Source: HyVt-105 sp049975425 (GTDB lineage: Bacteria > Bacteroidota > Bacteroidia > Bacteroidales > VadinHA17). From it: 64,000 bases of DNA. Shown piece after piece: positions 36,268 to 45,423 of the stretch. The DNA lies in contig JBNGDI010000009.1 of NCBI GenBank assembly GCA_049975425.1, forward strand, positions 39,805-103,804, written 5' to 3'. A model generated the notes under the pieces. That model worked only from the letters and a program-made list of their open reading frames with translations, was not told the DNA's origin and ran no database searches. Position 1 is the first letter of the stretch; the number at the start of each line of letters is the position of its first letter. Both the position numbers and the translations under genes were made by a program.

Positions 36268-37309
36268 TCTGATTCCAGCCCCGGGCGGTTAAAGGCACCC
36301 GGTTACCGCCCGAGGTGACCAGCCATTTTTCATCCTTTTCGGGAATGATCTCCCCCAGTAGTGTAATGCCGGGAACTCCGATGATCTTTTCCCCCTGGGC
36401 GCCAGGCAGAGTGAACAGCAGTTCATAGTCTTCCCCCCCGTTCAATGCCGCCGTTTCCGGCTCCATGGAAAACTCTTCAGCCACCTTCCTGGCTTCGTCA
36501 TGCACCGGGATACGGTCTACATACAGCCTGCACCCGACCTCCGATCGATGGCAGATATGCAACAGATCGCTCGAGAGGCCGTCGGAAATATCGATCATGG
36601 AATGGGGCACCAGTCCCTCTTTCCTGAAAAATTCCACCACATCGCGCCGGGCTTCCGGCCTGAGCTGCCGTTGCAGAACATAGTCGTATCCCTCCAGCTT
36701 GGGCTGTACCGAGCGGTCGGCTTCATACAGCCTCTTCTCCCTTTCCAGAACCTGCAATCCCAGGTATGCCGCTCCCATATCGCCCGAAACACAGATCAGA
36801 TCGCCCGGCCTGGCCCCGCTGCGGTATACCAGCTTTTCGGGCTCCGATTCACCCACGGCGGTAACACTGATGATCAGCCCGGTCATCGAGGCTGAAACAT
36901 CGCCCCCCACAAGGTCCACTCCGTAATGCTCACAGGCCAGCTTCACCCCTTCGTACAGTTCTTCCATATCCTCAACGAAAAATTTTCCCGAAATGCCCAG
37001 GGATACCGTTACCTGCCCGGGAACGGCATTCATGGCATACACATCGGACAGATTGACCACTACCGCCTTGTATCCCAGATGCTTCAGGGGTGTGTATACC
37101 AGATTGAAATGAATGCCTTCCAGCAACAAATCGGTGGTAACCACCGTGTGCCGGGGGCCGTGCCGGATAACAGCGGCATCATCCCCCACGCCTTTCACTG
37201 TGGACGAATGATTTGACCCGGCCCATCGGGTCAGGTGTTCGATCAGCCTGAATTCCCCAAGGGAGGATATGGGGGTTCTTTTACCGTTCTCTGGTCTCAT
37301 ACGGTACAT
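36260..37309 (-). CDS. thiL: Thiamine-monophosphate kinase ThiL
   Basis: 349 aa. SSLGEFRLIEHL, GVGDDAAVI, TTDLLLEGIHF and DLVGGDVSAS are the metal/ATP-binding signatures, with MIDISDGLSSDLLHI and ALNGGEDYELLFT in the C-terminal half. It phosphorylates TMP to the cofactor TPP. An alternative ATG three codons in (37300) is possible. It appears monocistronic: lpxA converges on its 3' end and the sufB promoter diverges from its 5' end. Confidence 0.95.
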   Translation of the reverse strand: MYRMRPENGKRTPISSLGEFRLIEHLTRWAGSNHSSTVKGVGDDAAVIRHGPRHTVVTTDLLLEGIHFNLVYTPLKHLGYKAVVVNLSDVYAMNAVPGQVTVSLGISGKFFVEDMEELYEGVKLACEHYGVDLVGGDVSASMTGLIISVTAVGESEPEKLVYRSGARPGDLICVSGDMGAAYLGLQVLEREKRLYEADRSVQPKLEGYDYVLQRQLRPEARRDVVEFFRKEGLVPHSMIDISDGLSSDLLHICHRSEVGCRLYVDRIPVHDEARKVAEEFSMEPETAALNGGEDYELLFTLPGAQGEKIIGVPGITLLGEIIPEKDEKWLVTSGGNRVPLTARGWNQIR

Positions 37310-37346
37310 TTTACAGGTACTGGCAACAAGATTTCAAAAACAAAGA

Positions 37347-37378
37347 TTTCAAAAAATATATCAGAATTCGTATCTTTG
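37347..37378 (+). promoter_or_regulatory. Promoter of the suf operon
   Basis: TTTC (one off TTTG) at 37347-37350, 20-base spacer, TATCTTTG at 37371-37378, 61 bases before the sufB ATG. No Fur/IscR-like palindrome was recognised in the leader. Confidence 0.65.
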
Positions 37379-37439
37379 TCCTTATTTAGATTAATTTTAA
37401 TTAAGAGCGCCCACAGGCAATTTTCTAGCAGGCAAAAAT

Positions 37440-38888
37440 ATGGAAAAAGAACAGGATAAACTATTGCGGGAAGTCACCAGCGGGGAGTACAAGTACGGTT
37501 TCTATACCGATATTGAGATGGATACCATTCCTCCTGGCCTGTCGGAAGAAGTGATCAGAAAGATCTCCCTGTTGAAAGGAGAACCCGGGTTCATGCTCGA
37601 TTTCAGGTTAAAGGCTTTCAGGCACTGGCAGAAAATGAAGATGCCCCGCTGGGCGCATTTGAAGATACCGGAAATTGATTTTGACCGCATCGTATACTAT
37701 GCTGCACCCAGAAAAAAGGAAGGCCCATCCAGCCTGGATGAGGTGGACCCCGAACTGCTGGAAACATTCAACAAGCTGGGTATTCCGCTCGACGAGCAGA
37801 AACGCCTCACCGGCGTGGCGGTAGATGCGGTAATGGATAGCGTATCGGTCAAGACTACCTTCCGGGAAACACTGGCGGAGCTGGGTATCATATTCTGCTC
37901 CTTCAGCGATGCCGTCCGCGAACACCCCGACCTGGTAAAAAAGTACATGGGCAGTGTGGTCCCCTATTCCGACAATTTCTTTGCCGCTCTGAACTCGGCC
38001 GTTTTCAGCGACGGTTCTTTCTGTTATATTCCGAAAGGAGTCAGGTGCCCCATGGAACTGTCAACCTATTTCCGTATCAATGCGGCCAATACAGGACAGT
38101 TCGAGCGAACCCTGATCGTGGCTGAAGAAGATTCCTACGTCAGTTATCTGGAAGGCTGTACCGCCCCCATGCGCGACGAGAACCAGCTTCATGCTGCCAT
38201 TGTGGAGATCGTGGCTATGAAAGGGGCCGAAGTAAAATATTCCACGGTGCAGAACTGGTATCCGGGCGACAAACAAGGCCAGGGCGGGATCTATAATTTC
38301 GTGACCAAACGAGGCATCTGCCGGGGCGAACGATCGAAAATCTCATGGACCCAGGTAGAAACCGGTTCGGCAATTACCTGGAAATACCCCAGCTGTATCC
38401 TGCAGGGTGACCATTCCGTGGGAGAATTCTACTCGGTAGCTGTGACCAACAATTTCCAGCAGGCCGATACCGGTACCAAAATGATCCATATCGGGAAGAA
38501 CACAAAATCCACCGTGGTTTCCAAGGGAATTTCCGCCGGAAGAAGTAACAACAGTTACCGGGGACTGGTCAAAGTGCTGAAAAACGCACAGAACGCCCGG
38601 AATTTCTCCCAGTGCGATTCGCTGCTGTTGGGCGACCGGTGCGGGGCCCATACCTTTCCCTACCTGGAAGTGGACAACCAGTCGGCCATTGTCGAACACG
38701 AAGCCACCACTTCCAAAATAGGTGAAGACCAGATCTTTTACTGCAATCAGCGGGGAATCTCCACCGAAGATGCCATCGGACTGATTGTGAACGGATATGC
38801 CAGGGAAGTGATCAATAAACTGCCCATGGAATTCGCTGTGGAGGCACAGAAACTGCTCCAGATCAGCCTGGAAGGAAGTGTAGGCTGA
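37440..38888 (+). CDS. sufB: Fe-S cluster scaffold subunit SufB
   Basis: 482 aa. A C-terminal beta-helix core carries the residues known to matter in the E. coli protein: the cysteine in RCGAHTFPY and the glutamate in VEHEATTSKI. With SufC and SufD it forms the SufBC2D scaffold that builds clusters on sulfur from SufS-SufE. First gene of the operon; the 92-base spacer to sufC is almost pure A/T. Confidence 0.97.
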   Translation: MEKEQDKLLREVTSGEYKYGFYTDIEMDTIPPGLSEEVIRKISLLKGEPGFMLDFRLKAFRHWQKMKMPRWAHLKIPEIDFDRIVYYAAPRKKEGPSSLDEVDPELLETFNKLGIPLDEQKRLTGVAVDAVMDSVSVKTTFRETLAELGIIFCSFSDAVREHPDLVKKYMGSVVPYSDNFFAALNSAVFSDGSFCYIPKGVRCPMELSTYFRINAANTGQFERTLIVAEEDSYVSYLEGCTAPMRDENQLHAAIVEIVAMKGAEVKYSTVQNWYPGDKQGQGGIYNFVTKRGICRGERSKISWTQVETGSAITWKYPSCILQGDHSVGEFYSVAVTNNFQQADTGTKMIHIGKNTKSTVVSKGISAGRSNNSYRGLVKVLKNAQNARNFSQCDSLLLGDRCGAHTFPYLEVDNQSAIVEHEATTSKIGEDQIFYCNQRGISTEDAIGLIVNGYAREVINKLPMEFAVEAQKLLQISLEGSVG

Positions 38889-38980
38889 TGAATTTATTAA
38901 TATTTAATTATTATTGAATATTATTTATTATATTTTTAATATTATTAATTTTATATTGAATATTATTAATCTGAAAATAC
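38889..38980. other. Very AT-rich spacer between sufB and sufC
   Basis: 92 bases almost entirely A and T after the first few, with repeated short units such as TTGAATATTATT (twice) and AATATTATTAAT. No terminator or consensus promoter. Composition contrasts sharply with both flanking genes. Confidence 0.7.
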
Positions 38981-39742
38981 ATGTTAAGCATACAGAATCT
39001 TCATGTGTCTATTGAGGGAAAGCCCATCCTGAAAGGAATCAGCCTGGAAGTAAAGCCCGGCGAGATCCATGCTATTATGGGGCCTAACGGATCGGGGAAA
39101 AGCACCCTGGCAGCGGTACTGGCCGGACGGGACCTGTTTGAGGTGACCGAAGGCAAAATCACCTACATGGGAAAAGACCTGATGGAAATGGCCCCGGAAG
39201 ACAGGGCCAGGGAAGGGATATTCCTGGGATTCCAGTATCCGGTGGAAATACCCGGCGTGAGCATGGTTAATTTCATGAAAACCGCTGTGAATGAACAGCG
39301 CAAATACCGGGGAGAAGAACCTTTTTCGGCATCCGATTTCCTGAGATTCATGCGCGAGAAGAAAGACCTTGTGGAGTTCGATTCCCAGCTTACGAACCGC
39401 TCAGTAAACGAAGGCTTTTCAGGAGGTGAGAAGAAAAAAAATGAAATCTTCCAGATGGCTATGCTCAATCCGCGGCTGTCAATCCTCGACGAAACCGATT
39501 CGGGCCTGGATATCGACGCCCTCCGCATCGTGGCCAGGGGAGTGAACAAGCTCAGGAACAAGGAAAATGCCACCATCGTGATCACACACTACCAGAGGCT
39601 GCTGGATTATATCATCCCCGATTACGTGCATGTACTGTACGACGGCAAAATTGTCCGATCCAGCGGAAAAGAGCTGGCCCTGGAACTGGAAGAAAAAGGA
39701 TACGACTGGATCAGGCAGGAATATGCAGGTAACGGAAAATAA
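38981..39742 (+). CDS. sufC: Fe-S assembly ATPase SufC
   Basis: 253 aa ABC-type ATPase. Walker A GPNGSGKST (residues about 34-42), signature FSGGEKKKNEI, Walker B LSILDETDSGLD. Cytosolic, without membrane partner; it drives the SufBD conformational change during cluster assembly. sufD follows after 11 bases. Confidence 0.98.
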   Translation: MLSIQNLHVSIEGKPILKGISLEVKPGEIHAIMGPNGSGKSTLAAVLAGRDLFEVTEGKITYMGKDLMEMAPEDRAREGIFLGFQYPVEIPGVSMVNFMKTAVNEQRKYRGEEPFSASDFLRFMREKKDLVEFDSQLTNRSVNEGFSGGEKKKNEIFQMAMLNPRLSILDETDSGLDIDALRIVARGVNKLRNKENATIVITHYQRLLDYIIPDYVHVLYDGKIVRSSGKELALELEEKGYDWIRQEYAGNGK

Positions 39743-39753
39743 CGCAGTACCCT

Positions 39754-41133
39754 ATGAATACCACAACACAGAATCAGGAGACGGAGAAACTGTTCCGGGA
39801 AACCTTCAAAAAAAACCGGGATACCATCGAGCGGTTCTCGGCCACACTGATGAACAGTCGGAGAAAAGAAGCCCTGGATCATTTTATGCAGCAAGGTATT
39901 CCGGGGAAGGAAACGGAAAGCTACAAATACACCGAAATGCCCGGGCTCTTCAACCCCATGCTGCACATGAACCTGCAACCGAACCATGTGCATATGGATG
40001 TGAAAGAAATATTCCAGTGCGACGTGCCCGAGCTCGATACCCATATGATCTTCCTGGTGAACGGATTCCTGCCTCCCAACAACACCCCCCTGGAAGAGCT
40101 GGAAGGGAAAGTGCTGGTGGGCAGCCTCGCCGAAGCAGCCCGCCGGTACCCCGAATTGCTTGAAAAACATTACGACCGGTACACTTCCCTCAATCCCGAA
40201 GGCCTGGTAAGCCTGAATACAGCCTTCGCACAGGACGGGCTCTTTCTGTATATCCCCGACGGAACGGAACTTAAACGACCTGTTCAGGTAGTCAACATGT
40301 CGGTATGGGAAAACAATCTCATGATCCAGCAGCGAAACCTGTTCATTGTGGGTAAAAACAGTGCCGCCAGCCTTATTATCTGCGATCATACGCTGGCCCC
40401 CTGGCGGTTCCTGAACAACGCCGTAACAGAAATTTTCCTCGATGAACAGGCCCGCTTCGACCTGTCACGGATACAGAACGAAAACAACAGTTCCCAGCAT
40501 ATTTCCCATACTTTTGCCCGGCAGGAAACGGCAAGTACCTTGACTTCCAATACCATTACCCTGCACGGGGGGCTGGTCAGAAATAACTTCTATGCCCTGC
40601 TGAACGGGAAATACGCCGAAAACAACACCTACGGCCTTTACCTGTCCGACCGCCATCAGCATATCGATAATTTCTCATTCATTGACCACGCGGCTCCCCT
40701 CTGCACCAGCAACCAGTTGTTCAAGGGAGTGCTCGACGATCAGGCCACCGGGGCTTTTACAGGACGCATCCTGGTAAGGCAGGATGCACAGAAAACCATG
40801 GCCTACCAGTCGAACAACAACATCCTGCTTACCGACGAGGCCCGGATGCATTCCAAGCCCCAGCTGGAAATATATGCCGACGATGTAAAATGCAGCCACG
40901 GAGCCACTGTTGGGCAGCTCGACCCGGCCGCCCTGTTCTACCTGCGGTCGAGGGGCATCAACTACCGCGAGGCACGGCTGATGCTGATGTATGCTTTTGC
41001 CCACGATATCATTTTCCACATTGCCGTACCTCCCCTGCGCGAACGCATTGACGATCTGGTAGATAAAAGGCTCAGGGGAGAACTCAGCCGCTGCAACGCC
41101 TGTCACATCAATTGCGGAAAATTAAACTACTGA
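39754..41133 (+). CDS. sufD: Fe-S assembly subunit SufD
   Basis: 459 aa SufBD-family protein. The conserved histidine region VKCSHGATVGQLDPAALFYL is present, matching the residue important for cluster or iron handling in E. coli SufD. Unlike SufB, it lacks the catalytic Cys motif. It ends 5 bases before the start of sufS, so the two are tightly coupled. Confidence 0.96.
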   Translation: MNTTTQNQETEKLFRETFKKNRDTIERFSATLMNSRRKEALDHFMQQGIPGKETESYKYTEMPGLFNPMLHMNLQPNHVHMDVKEIFQCDVPELDTHMIFLVNGFLPPNNTPLEELEGKVLVGSLAEAARRYPELLEKHYDRYTSLNPEGLVSLNTAFAQDGLFLYIPDGTELKRPVQVVNMSVWENNLMIQQRNLFIVGKNSAASLIICDHTLAPWRFLNNAVTEIFLDEQARFDLSRIQNENNSSQHISHTFARQETASTLTSNTITLHGGLVRNNFYALLNGKYAENNTYGLYLSDRHQHIDNFSFIDHAAPLCTSNQLFKGVLDDQATGAFTGRILVRQDAQKTMAYQSNNNILLTDEARMHSKPQLEIYADDVKCSHGATVGQLDPAALFYLRSRGINYREARLMLMYAFAHDIIFHIAVPPLRERIDDLVDKRLRGELSRCNACHINCGKLNY

Positions 41134-41138
41134 TAACC

Positions 41139-42371
41139 GTGCCCAAAGCATCTTATCTCAATCTGAAATCCATTAGAGAAGATTTCCCCATCCTGCACAG
41201 AAAGGTACACGGGAAACCCCTTGTTTATTTCGACAACGGAGCCACAACCCAGAAACCCCGGGTGGTTATCGAAACCATGAACAGGATATACGAGCAGGAA
41301 AACAGCAGCATCCACCGGGGAGTGCATTACCTCAGCGACCGGATGACCGAAGCCTATGAGGAAGCCCGTAACACAATCAGGAAATTCATCGGAGCTGCCG
41401 CTTCGCATGAAATCATTTTTACCAGCGGAACAACCGGTTCCATCAATGCCGTGGCCGCCTCCTTCGGTGAAAAATACGTGGGCCCGGGCGACGAGGTACT
41501 GGTTACCGTGATGGAACACCATGCCAACCTGGTCCCCTGGCAAATACTGTGTGAACGAAAGGGCGCCCGCCTGCGGGCCATCCCCATCGATGAGCAGGGC
41601 GAGCTCATGCTCGATAACCTTGATAGCCTCCTGACCGAAAAAACACGTATACTGGCCGTTACCCACGTATCCAATGCCCTGGGAACCATCAACCCGGTAA
41701 AAGAAATCGTGGCCAGGGCACACAAAAGGAATATTCCCGTACTTGTTGACGGGGCACAGGCCATCCAGCACCTGGCTGTGGATGTAACCGACCTTGACTG
41801 TGATTTTTATGTATTTTCAGGCCATAAGGTCTACGGCCCCACCGGCATCGGCATCCTGTACGGGAAGGAAAAATGGCTGGAAGACCTCCCCCCATATCAG
41901 TACGGAGGCGACATGGTTGACCAGGTCAGCATGGAAAAAACCACCTTCAACAAGCTGCCGCTGAAATTCGAGGCGGGCACCACCAACTATATCGGAGCCA
42001 TTGGCATGGGAAAAGCCCTGGAATACCTGCAGGGCATAGGGCTGGAGGCCATTGCCGCCCACGAACACCACCTGGCGGACTATGCCACACACAACCTCAG
42101 GCAGGTGCCGGGGGTACGCATATACGGAACGGCCAGGCAAAGGATCGCCACCTTTTCCATCCTGATGGAGAACACCCACCCGTACGATGTGGGAATGATC
42201 CTCGACAAGCTGGGGATTGCCGTGCGAACGGGAACCCACTGCGCCCAGCCGGTAATGCAGCATTTCGGCATTGATGGGACCCTCAGGGCCTCCCTGGCTA
42301 TGTACAATACACCGGAAGAGATCGACCGTTTCGTAACAGAACTCGGAACCGCTAAATCAATGCTGACATAA
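41139..42371 (+). CDS. sufS: Cysteine desulfurase SufS
   Basis: 410 aa from the GTG at 41139, which gives the family N-terminus (LNLKSIREDFPIL). The in-frame TTG at 41112 lies inside sufD and is less likely. The PLP lysine is in FSGHKVYGPTG, the histidine stack in VMEHHANLVPW, and the persulfide cysteine in RTGTHCAQPV. This is the group II (SufS) type with a short active-site loop, which depends on SufE as sulfur acceptor; sufE is next, 2 bases on. Confidence 0.96.
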   Translation: MPKASYLNLKSIREDFPILHRKVHGKPLVYFDNGATTQKPRVVIETMNRIYEQENSSIHRGVHYLSDRMTEAYEEARNTIRKFIGAAASHEIIFTSGTTGSINAVAASFGEKYVGPGDEVLVTVMEHHANLVPWQILCERKGARLRAIPIDEQGELMLDNLDSLLTEKTRILAVTHVSNALGTINPVKEIVARAHKRNIPVLVDGAQAIQHLAVDVTDLDCDFYVFSGHKVYGPTGIGILYGKEKWLEDLPPYQYGGDMVDQVSMEKTTFNKLPLKFEAGTTNYIGAIGMGKALEYLQGIGLEAIAAHEHHLADYATHNLRQVPGVRIYGTARQRIATFSILMENTHPYDVGMILDKLGIAVRTGTHCAQPVMQHFGIDGTLRASLAMYNTPEEIDRFVTELGTAKSMLT

Positions 42372-42373
42372 CC

Positions 42374-42811
42374 ATGGAAACAAAACCCATACGGCAGGTA
42401 CAGGAAGAAATCGTGGATGAATTTTCAGTTTTCGATAACTGGATGGATAAATACAACTACCTGATTGAACTGAGCCGCGATCTTCCGGCAATCGATGCCA
42501 GGTACAAAACAAACGAACACCTGATCAAAGGCTGCCAGTCGAAGGTATGGCTCAGGGCCGAATGGAACAACGGAAAAATCCTTTTCACGGCCGACAGCGA
42601 CGCCATCATTACCCGGGGCTTGATCGCTTTGCTGATCAGGGTCTTCTCCAACCGTACTCCGGAAGAAATCATAGAGGCCGATCTGGAATTCATCGACCGG
42701 ATCGGGCTCCGGGAAAATCTTTCCCCCACCCGGTCGAACGGGCTCCTTGCCATGCTCAAACAGATGAAACTCTATGCGGTGGCCTATGAAGCCGCCAAAA
42801 ACAAAAAATAA
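42374..42811 (+). CDS. sufE: Sulfur acceptor SufE
   Basis: 145 aa. The acceptor cysteine is C54 in LIKGCQSKVW. It takes the persulfide from SufS and passes it to SufB. Its TAA overlaps the ATG of the next gene by one base (TAATG). Confidence 0.96.
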   Translation: METKPIRQVQEEIVDEFSVFDNWMDKYNYLIELSRDLPAIDARYKTNEHLIKGCQSKVWLRAEWNNGKILFTADSDAIITRGLIALLIRVFSNRTPEEIIEADLEFIDRIGLRENLSPTRSNGLLAMLKQMKLYAVAYEAAKNKK

Positions 42812-43134
42812 TGGAACAGCCCGACAGAAGATATGAAATGGAAAGCGAGATCGTCAACAGGCTCAAATATGTGTACGATCCCGAAATCCCCGTCAATGTG
42901 TATGACCTGGGACTGATCTACGATGTGGAACTGACCGACGATATGGTTGTAAAAATCCGCATGACCCTGACGGCACCCAACTGCCCCATGGCCGACGACC
43001 TGATCAGGGAGATTCATGAAACCGTCAGTGACGTGAAAGGAGTGCGTGAGGTGGAAATCAACCTGGTGTTCGATCCTCCCTGGGATAAGGATATGATGTC
43101 GGATGAAGCCCGACTGGAACTCGGACTGCTCTGA
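42811..43134 (+). CDS. MIP18/DUF59-family Fe-S assembly protein (SufT-like)
   Basis: 107 aa. DPEIPVNVYDLGLIYDV, TLTAPNCPMAD and VFDPPWDKDMMS are the hallmarks of the family, including the conserved cysteine. Such proteins act in cluster maturation or transfer. The one-base overlap with sufE places it in the SUF operon. A second ATG nine codons in (42838) is also possible. Confidence 0.93.
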   Translation: MEQPDRRYEMESEIVNRLKYVYDPEIPVNVYDLGLIYDVELTDDMVVKIRMTLTAPNCPMADDLIREIHETVSDVKGVREVEINLVFDPPWDKDMMSDEARLELGLL

Positions 43135-43185
43135 CGCCCCGCATTTCCCCTTATTTGTCCATGGTTATTCTTTCTTTCTTCCCCT

Positions 43186-44112
43186 ATGGAAACCGACCCC
43201 AAACGCTGCAGTATCCTTATCAGGGAGGAAGCCCTCCGCCTGGGGTTTGACGACTGTGGCATATCCGCTGCCGGCAAGCTGGAAAGGGAAGAAACATTTC
43301 TGGACGGGTGGCTGGAAGAAGGAAGGCATGCAGACATGGATTACATGGAAAGAAACCGGGACAAACGGACCGACCCTGGGAAACTGGTAGCGGGAGCCCG
43401 TTCAGTCATTTCTGTCCTGGTTAATTATTATCCTCCCCGCGTTCAGGAAGACCCTTCGGCACCTGTGGTTTCAAAATATGCATACTATCCAGATTATCAC
43501 GGTATTATTAAAGCCCGGCTCCACCTTCTGCTGGATTACATGCAGAAACACATGGGCCCGGTCCGGGCGCGCATCTTTGTTGATTCAGCGCCGGTGCTTG
43601 AAAGGGCCTGGGCTGCACGCAGCGGGCTGGGCTGGATCGGGAAAAATACCCTGCTGATATCGCGCAAGTATGGCTCGTTCGTATTTCTGGGCGAGATCAT
43701 CTGCGATCTGGAACTGGCCCCCGGCAGGGAAATACCCGATTACTGCGGGCAGTGCACCCGCTGCATAGACGCCTGTCCCACCGGCGCACTGCCGGCCCCA
43801 CGGTTGCTTGATGCCAGCCGTTGCATTTCATATCATACCATCGAAAACAGGGGAGAAATACCTGAAAGCATGCGCGGGAAAATGCAGAACCGGATCTTCG
43901 GATGCGATATTTGCCAGGATGTTTGCCCCTGGAACCGGAAAGTGCGACCCACCTCCTTCCCCGGACTGGAACCTGTACCCGGCCTGCTGGAAATGACCAC
44001 CGACGACTGGAAAACCCTGGATGAAACCACTTTCAGTCAAAGATTCACAGGCACGTCCCTCGAACGCACAGGCTACCAGGGTATTAAGAGAAATATAAAA
44101 TACAGGAAATAA
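43186..44112 (+). CDS. queG: Epoxyqueuosine reductase QueG
   Basis: 308 aa, the shorter form without the C-terminal HEAT repeats of the E. coli protein (379 aa). The cobalamin-binding region with catalytic Asp is in VDSAPVLERAWAARSGLGWIG. Two 4Fe-4S motifs follow: CGQCTRCIDACPTGAL and CDICQDVCPWN. It reduces epoxyqueuosine to queuosine in tRNA. Downstream of the SUF operon by about 50 bases, possibly part of it, which would fit its need for two clusters. Confidence 0.96.
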   Translation: METDPKRCSILIREEALRLGFDDCGISAAGKLEREETFLDGWLEEGRHADMDYMERNRDKRTDPGKLVAGARSVISVLVNYYPPRVQEDPSAPVVSKYAYYPDYHGIIKARLHLLLDYMQKHMGPVRARIFVDSAPVLERAWAARSGLGWIGKNTLLISRKYGSFVFLGEIICDLELAPGREIPDYCGQCTRCIDACPTGALPAPRLLDASRCISYHTIENRGEIPESMRGKMQNRIFGCDICQDVCPWNRKVRPTSFPGLEPVPGLLEMTTDDWKTLDETTFSQRFTGTSLERTGYQGIKRNIKYRK

Positions 44113-44118
44113 TACCGG

Positions 44119-44523
44119 TCATGTCCCCGTTACGGTGACCATCACCTTCCGTTGTTGCCTGGGACCATCGAATTCACAGAGAAAGATGTTCTGCCAGGTG
44201 GAAAGTCCCATTTTCCCGTCGGTTACCGGGATGGTCTCACCGGGACCCACAAGGCCGGCCTTCAAATGCGCGTCGCCGTTATTGTCCTGCCGGTCATGTT
44301 CCCATACACCTGCCGGAATCAGCTGCGAAAGCAGCCTGATCACATCCCTCTGCACCGAATCGTCCCAGTTTTCCTGAATCATTATGGCAGCTGTTGCTCC
44401 CTGCACATATACCGATACCAGGCCTTCCCGGATTCCGCTTTTCTGCACCACTTCCGACACCTGCCGGGTTATGTCGTACAGGCCGTTTTTGCTGGAAGTG
44501 CGAATTGTAATAAGTTCCTGCAT
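44119..44523 (-). CDS. yjbQ: YjbQ/UPF0047-family protein
   Basis: 134 aa from the ATG at 44523 (an upstream in-frame extension has no family character). VYVQGATAAIMIQEN, WEHDRQDNNGDAHLKAGLVG and WQNIFLCEFDGPRQQRKVMVTVTG match the family, with the conserved His/Asn active-site cluster. Family members have weak thiamine-phosphate synthase activity in E. coli, but the physiological role is unclear. thiL lies 7 kb away, which is weak context. Convergent with queG, 6 bases apart. Confidence 0.92.
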   Translation of the reverse strand: MQELITIRTSSKNGLYDITRQVSEVVQKSGIREGLVSVYVQGATAAIMIQENWDDSVQRDVIRLLSQLIPAGVWEHDRQDNNGDAHLKAGLVGPGETIPVTDGKMGLSTWQNIFLCEFDGPRQQRKVMVTVTGT

Positions 44524-44583
44524 AATTGACCGGATTTTGATTACATTTAGCTTATAAAAATACATCAAACCTGAGGAAATCCC

Positions 44584-45423
44584 ATGTCGGAAAAGGAAAC
44601 TGCCTGGAAATCGTTTGACGGACTGGAATATTATGCCTGGTCGGCTTCCCCCATGGGTCCACCGCGCGCGGTCATAGCGCTGGTGCACGGTATGGGTGAG
44701 CATTCACGCCGGTATCACAACTGGGCCCGCCTGCTCACGCAATACGATTATGCCTTTGTATCCATGGATTACCGCGGTCACGGGCGTTCAGAAGGGAAAA
44801 AAGGTCATACCCCCTCGTATGAGGCCCTGATGTACGATGTGAAATTGCTCACCGCCCGGAGCAAGGAACTTTTTCACGGCATTCCCCTGGTCCTCTACGG
44901 CCACAGCCTGGGTGGCAATCTGGTTCTGAACTTCCACCTTCTTCATCCGGAAGAAGCTGACCTGCTGGTAGTAACCAGCCCCTGGCTGAAACTCACCTTC
45001 GAGCTGCCGGGAGTGATTAAAAAGGCGGGCAGGCTGATGCGATGCCTCATACCATCTATGGTGCAGAAAAGCAAACTGGAAACACAGGCCCTGTCGAGGG
45101 ACATCGATATCGTGCATACATACGAAAACGACCCCCTGGTACACGACAGGATATCGCTCAATATGCTGTTCCACGTCATGGACCGGGGCCTGGCCGCCAT
45201 CGGTCAGGCGGGAAGGATCAGGGTGCCTGTTCTGCTTATGCACGGGGAAGAAGACCGGATCACATCCTGTGAAGCCAGCAGGGAACTGGCCGGGAAAAAT
45301 GCGGAATATATCCACCTGAAAACCTGGCCGGGCTGTTTCCATGAACTGCATAACGAGCCATGCCGGGATGAAGTGTTCCATTACCTGACGGAATGGCTCG
45401 ATAAAAACCTGCCGCCAAAATGA
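44584..45423 (+). CDS. Alpha/beta hydrolase, monoacylglycerol-lipase-like
   Basis: 279 aa, no signal peptide. The triad is visible: nucleophile S108 in YGHSLGG, acid D224 in HGEEDRI, base H253 in GCFHELHNE; the oxyanion HGMGEHS loop is at 35-41. These are the marks of the serine aminopeptidase/MGL (Hydrolase_4) family, probably hydrolysing lipid esters or lysophospholipids in the cytoplasm. Its TGA overlaps the ATG of the GSCFA gene (ATGA), suggesting joint function. Confidence 0.9.
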   Translation: MSEKETAWKSFDGLEYYAWSASPMGPPRAVIALVHGMGEHSRRYHNWARLLTQYDYAFVSMDYRGHGRSEGKKGHTPSYEALMYDVKLLTARSKELFHGIPLVLYGHSLGGNLVLNFHLLHPEEADLLVVTSPWLKLTFELPGVIKKAGRLMRCLIPSMVQKSKLETQALSRDIDIVHTYENDPLVHDRISLNMLFHVMDRGLAAIGQAGRIRVPVLLMHGEEDRITSCEASRELAGKNAEYIHLKTWPGCFHELHNEPCRDEVFHYLTEWLDKNLPPK

